Of a stretch of 64,000 nucleotides of DNA, positions 1 through 7,508 are shown one piece after another (the first letter of the stretch is position 1; each line of letters opens with the position of its first letter). The notes below the pieces were generated by a model, which was given only the letters and a program-made list of their open reading frames with translations, did no database searches and was not told where the DNA came from. This stretch comes from Fibrella rubiginis (GTDB lineage Bacteria; Bacteroidota; Bacteroidia; Cytophagales; Spirosomataceae): positions 62,001 to 126,000 of the forward strand of contig NZ_JAFMYV010000010.1 in assembly GCF_017353185.1 (NCBI RefSeq). The letters are read 5' to 3'. Both the position numbers and the translations under genes were made by a program.

Positions 1-108
1 CAGGTCAGAAAGTAGCCACTTTTGCAACTGTGCAAGCTAATGCAAACCGTGTCTGATGTTATCTCGTCAGAGTGACCATTGGCTGATGATTAAAAATAAG
101 CCTATTCC

Positions 109-336
109 ATGTCTCCGCAACAACCAAACAACCCACTTCACGGCAAAACACTGGCTCAGATTCTGGACGAACTGGTGGCGCATTATGGCTGGGACGAATT
201 GGCCGAACGCATTCCGATCAACTGCTTCAAGAGCAATCCCAGCGTGAGATCGAGCCTCACCTTTCTGCGTAAAACGCCCTGGGCACGCGAGCGGGTAGAA
301 GGGCTATACCTGAAAATGCGGCGACTTAACCCATAA
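109..336 (+). CDS. VF530 family (DUF2132) protein
   Basis: A 75-residue protein. Residues 9-70 match the compact helical VF530/DUF2132 family: LHGKTL, then LDELVAHYGWDEL, then INCFKSNPSVRSSLTFLRKTPWAR. The family is considered DNA-binding from its structure, but its cellular role is not settled. The length is the usual one for the family and the ATG at 109 begins just before the conserved block. A larger overlapping frame starting at 56 has no family features and is ignored. The gene stands alone upstream of the isocitrate dehydrogenase gene, from which it is separated by a gap holding a promoter. Family assignment is from the sequence pattern; function is left open. Confidence 0.85.
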   Translation: MSPQQPNNPLHGKTLAQILDELVAHYGWDELAERIPINCFKSNPSVRSSLTFLRKTPWARERVEGLYLKMRRLNP

Positions 337-436
337 TAGCATCCTGTAGGGAAGCTCAAACAGGCCCATACGCGCTGAGAAAGGCGTTTTTAAAACAAAA
401 TGATAGTATTACTTTCATTTAAGAAATTAATGCTAT

Positions 437-444
437 TACATTTG
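437..444 (+). promoter_or_regulatory. Bacteroidota -7 element (TACATTTG) before icd
   Basis: TACATTTG matches the Bacteroidota -7 consensus TAnnTTTG and lies 20 bases before the icd ATG. No clear -33 TTG is seen at the usual distance, so only half of the promoter is supported. Confidence 0.5.
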
Positions 445-464
445 CTGTCGAAATAAATTCGACC

Positions 465-1910
465 ATGCAAGCACAACCTATTACAGTCGCTTACGGGGAT
501 GGAATTGGCCCCGAAATCATGCAGGCCACCCTCGACATTATCCTGGCCGCCGGGGCGCAACTCGCCATCGACACCATTGAGATTGGGGAAGCCGTTTATC
601 TGCGCGGCAACACCGCTGGTATTGACCCCTCAGCCTGGGATTCGCTCCGGCGCACGAAGGTGTTTTTGAAAGCGCCCATCACCACACCGCAGGGGGGCGG
701 GTTTAAAAGCCTCAACGTGACCACCCGCAAAATGCTGGGCCTTTATGCCAATATCCGGCCCTGCGTGTCGTATTCGCCTTATGTGCACACCAAGCACCCG
801 GTCATGGATGTGGTGATCATCCGCGAAAATGAAGAAGACCTTTATGCGGGAATTGAACACCAGCAAACGCCGGAAGTGGTGCAGTGTCTGAAGCTCATTT
901 CCCGGCCCGGCTGCGAAAAAATTGTGCGCTATGCCTTTGAATACGCCCGTCGCTATGGGCGCAAAAAAGTGACCTGCTTCACCAAAGACAACATCATGAA
1001 ACAGACCGACGGCCTGTTCCACCGGGTGTTTGACGAAGTAGGAGTAGAGTACCCGGAACTGGAAAAAGAACACTGGATCGTTGATATCGGCGCGGCTAAA
1101 CTAGCCGACACCCCAGAGCTTTTCGACGTGATTGTGATGCCGAATCTGTACGGCGATATTCTGTCGGATGTGGCGGCGCAGATTGCCGGGTCGGTGGGGT
1201 TGGCCGGGAGTGCCAACATTGGTGAGGAAGTAGCCATGTTCGAGGCCATACACGGGTCGGCACCACGCCGGGCCGGGCAGAACCTGGCCAACCCGTCGGG
1301 GTTATTGCTGGGCGCGGTGATGATGCTGGTGCATATTGGGCAGGGTGCTGTAGCCGAAAAGGTGCACAACGCCTGGCTGAAAACTCTGGAAGACGGGGTG
1401 CATACGTACGACATTTTCGAGCCGGGGGTGAGCACCGAAAAAGTAGGCACCCGCGAATTCGCTCAGGCTGTAATCAGTCGGTTAGGGCAGTTGCCCACGC
1501 AGTTACGGCCCGTAAGCTACGCCGCTGCCAAAGCCGAACCGATGACAATGAAGCTCAAGCAACAGGCTGATCCCAAGATTGATCTGGTAGGCGTCGACAT
1601 CTTTTTGCACCATAACGACCGCGACGCCAACCAGCTGGGCAATACACTGAAGGCAACCATACAAAGCAAGATGGACCTGTCGATGATTACCAACCGGGGG
1701 GTGAAAGTATGGCCCGGCGGGCTGCCCGAAACGTTTTGCACCGATCACTGGCGTTGCCGGTTCAAAGGCCACGACGGACAGTTTGTCAACTACAACGATG
1801 TCATTGCCATTCAACAGCAACTGACTGAAGCAGGCTACAGTATTATCAAAACCGAAAACCTATACCACTTCGACGACGTGCCAATGTTTTCGGCGGGTCA
1901 GGGGGCGTAG
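465..1910 (+). CDS. icd: Isocitrate dehydrogenase (probably NADP-dependent)
   Basis: Oxidative decarboxylation of isocitrate to 2-oxoglutarate in the TCA cycle, in the cytoplasm. The 481-residue protein has the isocitrate/isopropylmalate dehydrogenase fold: GDGIGPE (11-17), the substrate loop FKSLNVTTRK (80-89), RENEEDLYAGIEH (120-132), the metal-binding segment MPNLYGDILSD (225-235) and the cofactor loop EAIHGSAP (260-267). A C-terminal extension of about 135 residues (345-481) follows, as in the Thermus-type enzymes common in Bacteroidota; this distinguishes it from isopropylmalate dehydrogenase, which is about 350 residues. NADP preference is inferred from the family, not read from a decisive residue. 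A small ORF follows 17 bases downstream and may be cotranscribed. Confidence 0.92.
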   Translation: MQAQPITVAYGDGIGPEIMQATLDIILAAGAQLAIDTIEIGEAVYLRGNTAGIDPSAWDSLRRTKVFLKAPITTPQGGGFKSLNVTTRKMLGLYANIRPCVSYSPYVHTKHPVMDVVIIRENEEDLYAGIEHQQTPEVVQCLKLISRPGCEKIVRYAFEYARRYGRKKVTCFTKDNIMKQTDGLFHRVFDEVGVEYPELEKEHWIVDIGAAKLADTPELFDVIVMPNLYGDILSDVAAQIAGSVGLAGSANIGEEVAMFEAIHGSAPRRAGQNLANPSGLLLGAVMMLVHIGQGAVAEKVHNAWLKTLEDGVHTYDIFEPGVSTEKVGTREFAQAVISRLGQLPTQLRPVSYAAAKAEPMTMKLKQQADPKIDLVGVDIFLHHNDRDANQLGNTLKATIQSKMDLSMITNRGVKVWPGGLPETFCTDHWRCRFKGHDGQFVNYNDVIAIQQQLTEAGYSIIKTENLYHFDDVPMFSAGQGA

Positions 1911-1927
1911 ATTAACCAACGACGACA

Positions 1928-2209
1928 ATGAACAACGAAATCAGTTTCCACTTCATTAACGGGCGGTTTTCGTCTGAAGAAAGTCAGCCAATAATCACGG
2001 CCATCGCCGAGGCCAAACGCATGCACCATGCCCGTAAGATGCTGGCCCATGCCACTACGGAAGAAGACATGAAGGCATCAGAAACACGCATTAAGGCCAT
2101 TGAAGCCGAGAGACGCGCGGTATGTGATTTCCTGAAAGCCGTTGCGCAACGCGGCAATACCGTCGATATCGAAGGATCGCTGGTAGTGCGCGAAATCGAG
2201 CGCGGCTAG
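1928..2209 (+). CDS. Conserved-looking small protein of unknown function
   Basis: A 93-residue soluble protein that I do not recognise. It begins 17 bases after the icd stop, so it is likely cotranscribed with icd. It is predicted to be mostly helical, with a charged middle part (residues 45-75, rich in E, A, R and K) that could form a short coiled coil, and a final VDIEGSLVVREIERG that looks like a beta strand. No signal peptide or membrane segment is visible. Coding status is supported by an ATG start, codon use like the neighbours and the tight spacing. A heptad hairpin starts 9 bases after its stop codon. Confidence 0.65.
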   Translation: MNNEISFHFINGRFSSEESQPIITAIAEAKRMHHARKMLAHATTEEDMKASETRIKAIEAERRAVCDFLKAVAQRGNTVDIEGSLVVREIERG

Positions 2210-2218
2210 GTGTAGGGG

Positions 2219-2288
2219 TGCTGGACGTTGGATGCTGGATTCTGGATTCTGGATGTCAGACAATATCCAACGTCCAGTATCCAACGTC
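2219..2288. repeat. Imperfect inverted repeat built of YTGGAYN heptamers
   Basis: Reading 2221-2262 in steps of seven gives CTGGACG, TTGGATG, CTGGATT, CTGGATT, CTGGATG, TCAGACA. The complement of 2263-2288 reads TTGGATA, CTGGACG, TTGGATA, so the two halves can fold on each other but with unequal copy number. It fills the gap between the 93-residue gene and guaB and may terminate the icd transcript. Confidence 0.75.
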
Positions 2289-2289
2289 A

Positions 2290-2323
2290 TTGCATAAGAA
2301 TCCACGAAATAGACGTACCTTTG
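2290..2323 (+). promoter_or_regulatory. Putative guaB promoter (TTG ... TACCTTTG)
   Basis: TACCTTTG at 2316-2323 matches TAnnTTTG, with a TTG at 2290-2292 about 23 bases upstream. It sits right after the heptad hairpin and 31 bases before the guaB ATG. Position and match support it; the spacer is slightly long. Confidence 0.55.
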
Positions 2324-2354
2324 ACCGGCAAATAACACCCCCTGCTTATTTGCC

Positions 2355-3827
2355 ATGAGCTTAGACGCCAGCAAGTTCTTGTACGAAGCGCTCACCTACG
2401 ACGACGTACTGCTTCTCCCCGCTTACTCTGAGGTACTGCCCAGAGATACCAACACCACCGCCCAGCTTACCCGGTCCATCCGCCTGAACGTTCCGCTCGT
2501 GTCAGCCGCCATGGACACCGTCACCGAATCAGAACTGGCCATTGCCATGGCGCAGGAAGGGGGCATCGGTATCATCCACAAGAACATGAGCATCGAAAAG
2601 CAGGCCGAGCAGGTCCGCAAGGTGAAACGTTCGGAAAGCGGTATGATCATCGACCCGATCACGCTCTCGCAGTCGGCTAAACTGTCTGATGCTCACCGCA
2701 TTATGCGGGAATTTAAGATTGGGGGAATTCCGGTAATCGACGAGGCGGGTAAGCTGGTGGGGATTCTCACCAACCGTGATCTGCGTTTCCAGCGCGATCT
2801 GGGGCGGCCCGTTACCGACATTATGACCCGCGAGAATTTGATCACGGCCAAAGCGGGCCTCTCGCTCGACGATGCCGAGAGTATTTTGCAGGAATTTAAG
2901 ATCGAGAAACTGCCCATCGTGGATGATGCCTACAAGCTGGTGGGACTGATTACCTACAAAGACATTCTAAAACGCAAAAGCCACCCCAACGCCTGTAAAG
3001 ACGAGCTGGGCCGGCTGCGCGTGGGGGCCGCCGTGGGCGTTACACCCGACCTGACCCAACGCATCGAAGCCCTCGTCAAAGCGGGCGTCGACGTAATCAG
3101 CGTAGATACAGCGCATGGTCACTCGCGGGGGGTGATTGATGCCGTTCGGAACATAAAAACGCAATTTCCCAAGCTTCAGGTTATTGCGGGCAACGTGGCC
3201 ACCGGCGAGGGGGCCAAAGCCCTGGCCGATGCCGGTGCCGACGCGGTGAAAGTAGGCGTAGGCCCAGGCAGTATTTGTACCACCCGCATCATTGCCGGTA
3301 TCGGGATGCCGCAGCTTACGGCCGTGTTTGAAGCCGCCAAAGCGCTGGCTGGTACGGGTGTTCCGGTAGTGGCCGACGGCGGCATCCGCTTCTCGGGCGA
3401 CATCACGAAAGCTATTGCGGGCGGGGCCAGTACGGTCATGATTGGCTCACTGCTGGCGGGCACTGAAGAGGCCCCCGGCGAGGTGGTCCTGTTTGAAGGT
3501 CGCCGGTTCAAAAGCTACCGGGGCATGGGGTCGGTGGAGGCAATGGAAGAAGGATCGAAAGACCGATATTTCCAGGATGCCGAAGACGACATCAAGAAAC
3601 TGGTGCCCGAAGGCATCGTGGGTCGGGTACCCGTAAAAGGCAAAGTGGCCGAGATCGTGTATCAGATGGTGGGCGGCCTGAAGGCAGGTATGGGCTACTG
3701 CGGTGCCGCCGACATTGAGGCTCTCAAGCAAGCCAAGTTCGTGAAGATCACCACGGCAGGTTCCAAAGAAAGCCACCCCCACGATATTCAGATTTCAAAA
3801 GAAGCCCCAAACTACAGTTCGCGGTAA
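2355..3827 (+). CDS. guaB: IMP dehydrogenase
   Basis: NAD-dependent oxidation of IMP to XMP, the committed step of GMP synthesis, in the cytoplasm. The 490-residue protein is a full-length TIM barrel interrupted by a CBS pair (about residues 96-205), which binds purine nucleotides for allosteric control. The active-site loop GPGSICTTR (303-311) carries catalytic Cys308; the phosphate-binding DGGIR (361-365) and the flap YRGMGS (398-403) are intact. The start ATG precedes the typical FLYEALTYDDVLLLPAYSEV N terminus. The gene is monocistronic, with its own promoter and a hairpin after the stop. Confidence 0.97.
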   Translation: MSLDASKFLYEALTYDDVLLLPAYSEVLPRDTNTTAQLTRSIRLNVPLVSAAMDTVTESELAIAMAQEGGIGIIHKNMSIEKQAEQVRKVKRSESGMIIDPITLSQSAKLSDAHRIMREFKIGGIPVIDEAGKLVGILTNRDLRFQRDLGRPVTDIMTRENLITAKAGLSLDDAESILQEFKIEKLPIVDDAYKLVGLITYKDILKRKSHPNACKDELGRLRVGAAVGVTPDLTQRIEALVKAGVDVISVDTAHGHSRGVIDAVRNIKTQFPKLQVIAGNVATGEGAKALADAGADAVKVGVGPGSICTTRIIAGIGMPQLTAVFEAAKALAGTGVPVVADGGIRFSGDITKAIAGGASTVMIGSLLAGTEEAPGEVVLFEGRRFKSYRGMGSVEAMEEGSKDRYFQDAEDDIKKLVPEGIVGRVPVKGKVAEIVYQMVGGLKAGMGYCGAADIEALKQAKFVKITTAGSKESHPHDIQISKEAPNYSSR

Positions 3828-3832
3828 AAAAG

Positions 3833-3880
3833 AACGTCTGGAACGTTGTTCTGCACATCCTTTGCAATTTTCCAGACGTT
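3833..3880. terminator. Hairpin between convergent guaB and phosphoesterase genes
   Basis: Arms AACGTCTGGAA (3833-3843) and TTCCAGACGTT (3870-3880) are perfectly complementary over 11 bp. The right arm overlaps the stop codon of the convergent gene. No strong T-run follows on either side, so it is a weak candidate bidirectional terminator. Confidence 0.55.
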
Positions 3881-4610
3881 AACTGACATAAACCACCCGG
3901 CTCGTTACGCCGTGCATCGACACGGTGATTTCGCGGAGAGCGGGTGGCGTTTTTACCAGTTCCAGGTCGGGCGTGTATGGGTTGAGCTGGATATAAGTTG
4001 ACGGAGTGATGAGTATCGACGTGTTACCGCGCAGGGTGGTGGTTTCGGTGTGGTAATGGCCACTGATGACCTGGATGCGGCACGGGAGTTCTTCAGTGGT
4101 TTCCACCCACCGCGCCTGTTGCCGGAAGGGGTATTTCGTGTCCATAAACAGCGCATCAGCGGGGAGCACGGGGTGGTGGCAGAACACCAGCGCGTTGTGG
4201 TGAATGAGGGCCAGTTCTTCGCCCAGCCACTGCCACTGCGCATCTGAAAACGTGCCTTTCGATGAATCCAGAAATAGCGCCGGGTAGCCTTCCAGGGGTA
4301 TGGCGCTGTATAGTTCGCCGTTCGTAAGGTGGTGGGTCAGGTGCATTTCTTCGGCCATCATCACCGAGTCATCATGATTGCCGGGAATGGCAAACCACTG
4401 GCAGGGCAAGTCGCGCAACTGTTCGCGAATCCACCCATAGATAGCGCGGTCGCCCACGTCGAAACACAGATCGCCACCCAGCACCATACAGTCGGGTTTG
4501 GTGGTACGCACATAGTCGAGCGTTTGCAGAAAATTGGCCCGCACGTCGACGCCAGCGGGGTGTTCGCCCTCGGCGGCGATGTGTATGTCGGTGATGAACG
4601 CGATTTTCAT
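3879..4610 (-). CDS. Calcineurin-like metallophosphoesterase (CpdA-like)
   Basis: A 243-residue cytoplasmic two-metal phosphoesterase. All metal ligand motifs are visible: D8 and H10 (ITDIH), D47 (GGDL), GNHD at 77-80, HH at 145-146 and GHYH at 194-197. This arrangement and length resemble the class III cyclic-nucleotide phosphodiesterases (CpdA/Icc) that hydrolyse 3',5'-cAMP, but the fold is used for many substrates, so the exact substrate is inference. The gene converges on guaB and is divided from the next membrane gene by 58 bases. Confidence 0.82.
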   Translation of the reverse strand: MKIAFITDIHIAAEGEHPAGVDVRANFLQTLDYVRTTKPDCMVLGGDLCFDVGDRAIYGWIREQLRDLPCQWFAIPGNHDDSVMMAEEMHLTHHLTNGELYSAIPLEGYPALFLDSSKGTFSDAQWQWLGEELALIHHNALVFCHHPVLPADALFMDTKYPFRQQARWVETTEELPCRIQVISGHYHTETTTLRGNTSILITPSTYIQLNPYTPDLELVKTPPALREITVSMHGVTSRVVYVS

Positions 4611-4668
4611 GCCCTAAAGTAAGGCGAAAAGCGGCATCACTACGCCTAACGACCCGTTTTGTGATGTA

Positions 4669-5370
4669 CTACGCCTCAAGTATGCCTGACGTTTTTTTGG
4701 CGAACTTCAGTTTGTACCGCCGTACTGTCAAGCCAATGAACCAGCCTCCAATGAGTGATGGGGCAATCCAATATAGAATTTCCAGCCATTCGGGCGCGTT
4801 GGCTGGCGCTAATCGGGGGGCGTTGGTGACCACCGCTGCCGTAAATGTGGCAATGTACGACCCACCCATGCGGATGAAGTGCTGGAAAAACCAATGTTGC
4901 TTTTGGGCCGGTTGTCCCAACGTGCGCACGTCTTCCAGGGCAAAGCGGCTGGTTAGCACCCCAAAAAAGGTGAACACAATCGGCATGAATTGCAGGCCGT
5001 TGAGCACCAGCAGATAAACGCCAAACGCGATCATGCCCGCCCCAACAACCAGGGTTATGTAGGCCAGTACTTTGTCGAAGGGGGCATAAAGGCCTTTTTT
5101 GTTTTTCGTAGCCCGCCACCCGGTCATGCAGAGGTAGAAACTGAACACGGCAATGCCCGCCAGAAAAAGCCGGAACATCTTGAATGGTTGCAGTCCACAA
5201 AGCAAAATAGCCGTGATAGCCACGATGATCATGCACCAGACATACACCAGCCCGGTGCGACGGTGCAGGCTATTGCCTTTTTGGGAAAACATAGGCACCA
5301 ACCCCACAAACAGGGCGACGGTACCAACGGCAATATGAAGGACAAGTAGGGCGGTCAACAGCGTTTTCAT
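4669..5370 (-). CDS. DUF2306-like integral membrane protein
   Basis: A 233-residue inner-membrane protein with about six or seven hydrophobic helices, beginning with MKTLLTALLVLHIAVGTVAL. The GNSLHRRTGLVYVW segment (a small loop with H and RR) and the overall layout resemble predicted membrane proteins of the DUF2306 type. No catalytic motif is visible and the function is unknown. It is transcribed divergently from the small gene at 5611, with a possible promoter at 5399-5406. Confidence 0.6.
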   Translation of the reverse strand: MKTLLTALLVLHIAVGTVALFVGLVPMFSQKGNSLHRRTGLVYVWCMIIVAITAILLCGLQPFKMFRLFLAGIAVFSFYLCMTGWRATKNKKGLYAPFDKVLAYITLVVGAGMIAFGVYLLVLNGLQFMPIVFTFFGVLTSRFALEDVRTLGQPAQKQHWFFQHFIRMGGSYIATFTAAVVTNAPRLAPANAPEWLEILYWIAPSLIGGWFIGLTVRRYKLKFAKKTSGILEA

Positions 5371-5398
5371 AGCGATAGTTTGGTTGCATTCGATAGGG

Positions 5399-5406
5399 CA
5401 AACGTA
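5399..5406 (-). promoter_or_regulatory. Minus-strand -7 element (TACGTTTG)
   Basis: Read on the minus strand this is TACGTTTG, a match to TAnnTTTG, 29 bases upstream of the membrane-protein ATG at 5370. No convincing -33 element is seen. Confidence 0.42.
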
Positions 5407-5475
5407 GACCGGTCAACTACGAAAAATACGCTTTTTGGGGCGTTTGGGAAGGTTTGGGGCGAATGGAAGGGGTTG

Positions 5476-5522
5476 GGCCACAGAGTTGCATCGGTCCGGC
5501 GTTCCGGTGCAACTCTGTGGCC
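5476..5522. repeat. Hairpin in a divergent intergenic region
   Basis: Arms GGCCACAGAGTTGCA (5476-5490) and its exact complement (5508-5522) enclose a GC-rich loop that itself can pair (CCGG ... CCGG). A run of A follows. It lies between two divergent genes, so it is not at any gene end and may be a leader structure rather than a terminator. Confidence 0.7.
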
Positions 5523-5610
5523 AAAAAAACTTTCAAATTCCTTAAAGTAATTCCGCGACCTGTGCGTCATCCTGGTTGAAGCGGCTGATTAACCCGTTTC
5601 CGACAAGACA

Positions 5611-5931
5611 ATGAATCGTATGCCTCGTTTTATTCTGCCCGCCGTTTTGTTTGGCGTGGCGCTCGTGGTCTTCTTCCACTTCTTCGTGAAGCTGGCCCTG
5701 TTTCTCTTAATCGTCGGCGGTGCGGCTCGCTTTATCCGTAGCCGGATGTTCGGTGGGTCAACCGGCTGGATGGACCGGGGTGGCTGGCAGAGCCGCCGTC
5801 TGGAATTCACCGACAAGATTCGCAACATGAGCGACGAAGAATACGCCGCCTTCAAGCAACCCCGCTGGCTGAACAACCGCAACCAGACCGACGAGTCGTT
5901 CGGCCGTCATAGTGAACATTTCGTCTTATAA
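5611..5931 (+). CDS. Small membrane-anchored protein
   Basis: A 106-residue protein with one or two closely spaced hydrophobic helices (residues 8-42, ILPAVLFGVALVVFFHFF then LALFLLIVGGAARF) and a hydrophilic C-terminal half with RRLEFTDKIRNMSDEEYAAF. I do not recognise the family. It lies directly upstream of the Hsp20 gene on the same strand, separated by a heptad repeat whose first unit includes its TAA stop. A role linked to envelope stress would be a guess from that neighbour only. Confidence 0.65.
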   Translation: MNRMPRFILPAVLFGVALVVFFHFFVKLALFLLIVGGAARFIRSRMFGGSTGWMDRGGWQSRRLEFTDKIRNMSDEEYAAFKQPRWLNNRNQTDESFGRHSEHFVL

Positions 5932-6020
5932 GAAACAAGAAATGAGAAGCAAGAATCAAGAAATAGGGTACTGACAATCAGTGTCTTGACTCTTGATTCT
6001 TAGCTCTTGCCTCTCACCTT
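5929..6020. repeat. Imperfect inverted repeat of YRAGAAN heptamers
   Basis: From the stop codon at 5929 the sequence reads TAAGAAA, CAAGAAA, TGAGAAG, CAAGAAT, CAAGAAA in steps of seven. The complement of 5982-6020 has the same type of units (TGAGAGG, CAAGAGC, TAAGAAT, CAAGAGT, CAAGAC). A small stem ACTGA/TCAGT closes the middle. The arms differ by about one unit. Confidence 0.75.
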
Positions 6021-6037
6021 AATTAACAACAAACACA

Positions 6038-6433
6038 ATGCATCATCACCAACATGGTCGCCAGCACGGTGGCCCATTCGCCCAGTTTATGCGTCCCTTT
6101 TTCAATGGCTTCCGTCGGCCTAAGTACAACGTTCCTATGAACGTGGCCGACCACGGCGACCATTACCAGATTCAGGTCTATGCTGTTAGTTTCGACAAGG
6201 CCGATATCACCGTTCGGGTGGTCAATGACCAACTCGTGATCCAGGGTACCCGTGCCCACGATCCGGCTAATGACCCTAATTTCCTGTTGCAGGAATATCC
6301 GCTCAAATCGTTCGAGCGGGTACTGCCTCTTAGCAACCGCGTTGATACGACGGGTATTGTGGCTAAACAGGAAAACGGCGTCCTGATCCTGACCGTGCCC
6401 AAAAAGCCGGAAGTCGTGGTGGAAGTGGGGTAA
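6038..6433 (+). CDS. Small heat-shock protein, Hsp20/alpha-crystallin family
   Basis: An ATP-independent holdase chaperone of 131 residues. The N terminus is unusually His-rich (MHHHQHGRQHGG), followed by FMRPFFNGF and an alpha-crystallin domain at about 30-131. The domain ends with ENGVLILTVPK (112-122), matching the family consensus for the strand before the C-terminal extension. The last residues are VVVEVG, without a clear I-x-I motif. The TAA stop codon is the first triplet of the large hairpin at 6431. Length is typical for bacterial class A/B small Hsps. Confidence 0.93.
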   Translation: MHHHQHGRQHGGPFAQFMRPFFNGFRRPKYNVPMNVADHGDHYQIQVYAVSFDKADITVRVVNDQLVIQGTRAHDPANDPNFLLQEYPLKSFERVLPLSNRVDTTGIVAKQENGVLILTVPKKPEVVVEVG

Positions 6434-6537
6434 GAGGGGTTTAAAGTCTGATGTTCAAGGTTTAACGTTGCTTCGCGCATCACAGTAGAACGCGAAGCAA
6501 CGTTAAACCTTGAACATCAGACTTTAAACCCCTCTTA
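6431..6537. repeat. Heptad palindrome with 47-bp perfect arms
   Basis: Left arm 6431-6477 and right arm 6491-6537 are exact reverse complements, with a 13-base loop containing CAGTAGAA. Inside the arm, steps of seven read GTTTAAA, GTCTGAT, GTTCAAG, GTTTAAC, then the core GTTGCTTCGCG. It lies between convergent genes; the left arm begins with the TAA of the hsp20 gene and the right arm ends 8 bases before the stop of the yitT-like gene. Confidence 0.97.
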
Positions 6538-6545
6538 CCCCCTTC

Positions 6546-7400
6546 CTAATGTAACGGCAAGCTCTTTACCCGTCCGCCCATGACGTCGTCGACGGGGTAC
6601 TGGATTAGGAAGGCACCGGCGTCGCTGTCGGTAATAATGCTGCGGAGGTGGCTGATCTCCAGGCGGGTCACGACCACATAGAGTACATCGACGGGGCGTT
6701 CGAGGGAGCCGCGCTTGCCGTAGCCCTGTTCACCTTTCAGGATCGTGACCCCCCAGCCCGCCGCCGTCACCCGTTCGCGGATGGACGCGTACTGATCCGA
6801 CACAATAATAACCGCCGTGTATTCTTCAATGCCATGCACAATGAAGTCGATGGTTTTGGAGGCGGCGAAATAGGTGACCATCGAGTATAGGGCCAGTTCG
6901 ATGGTGAGAAAGAAAGCCGCCGCTCCGAAGATCAGCACGTTGAGCAACAGAATCACGTCGCTGATTTTGAGCGTCGGCACGTTGCGGCTGATCACCAGTG
7001 CGGCCACTTCGGTACCATCCAGCACGGCCCCGCCGCGCATGGACAGGCCGATGCCCGCGCCAATGAAAAAGCCGCCAAATAAGGCCGTTAGCAGCAGATC
7101 GGGTGTCACGTCGGGGTAGGGAACGAACGTGATGCAGGCCGACAGTCCGGCAATGCCGAGGGTACTTTTAATGGCAAAATCGCGGCCAATTTGCCGGTAG
7201 CCCAGCCAGATAAACGGCAGATTGATTACTACAATGCCCACTGCCAGCGGCACCGGCGTCTGCGACGCCAGCAGCATAGAAATGCCGGTAACCCCTCCGT
7301 CGATAAACTGGCTCGACAGCAAAAAGCCTTTCAACCCCAGCCCCACGCTGAGGATGCCAGCAATGATAAAGGCCGCGTCGCGGAAGTAGTGGGTTTTCAA
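6546..7400 (-). CDS. YitT family membrane protein (DUF161/DUF2179)
   Basis: A 284-residue protein with five or six membrane helices in residues 1-175 and a cytoplasmic DUF2179 domain in the last 80 residues (ITDSDAGAFLIQYPVDDVMGG near the end). The membrane part has the conserved FIDGGVTGISMLL and LDGTEVAAL repeats of the family. The molecular function of YitT proteins is not established. The only start that keeps the first helix is the TTG at 7400; the next Met is at residue 42. That TTG lies one base past the edge of a 44-bp stem that fills the whole gap to the upstream receptor gene. Confidence 0.85.
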   Translation of the reverse strand: MKTHYFRDAAFIIAGILSVGLGLKGFLLSSQFIDGGVTGISMLLASQTPVPLAVGIVVINLPFIWLGYRQIGRDFAIKSTLGIAGLSACITFVPYPDVTPDLLLTALFGGFFIGAGIGLSMRGGAVLDGTEVAALVISRNVPTLKISDVILLLNVLIFGAAAFFLTIELALYSMVTYFAASKTIDFIVHGIEEYTAVIIVSDQYASIRERVTAAGWGVTILKGEQGYGKRGSLERPVDVLYVVVTRLEISHLRSIITDSDAGAFLIQYPVDDVMGGRVKSLPLH

Positions 7401-7401
7401 G

Positions 7402-7505
7402 GGAAGTTCAAGGTTTAATGTCTAACGTCTAAAGTTGCTTCGGGCGGGGAGTTACACCACAGCCCGAAGCAACTTTAGACGTTAGACATTAAACCTTGAA
7501 CTTCC
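7402..7505. repeat. Heptad palindrome with 44-bp perfect arms
   Basis: Left arm 7402-7445 and right arm 7462-7505 are exact complements; loop of 16 bases with GGAGTTACACC. Steps of seven: GTTCAAG, GTTTAAT, GTCTAAC, GTCTAAA, then GTTGCTTCGGGC. It occupies nearly the entire gap between the receptor stop (7509) and the start of the yitT-like gene (7400). Confidence 0.97.
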
Positions 7506-7508
7506 TCT

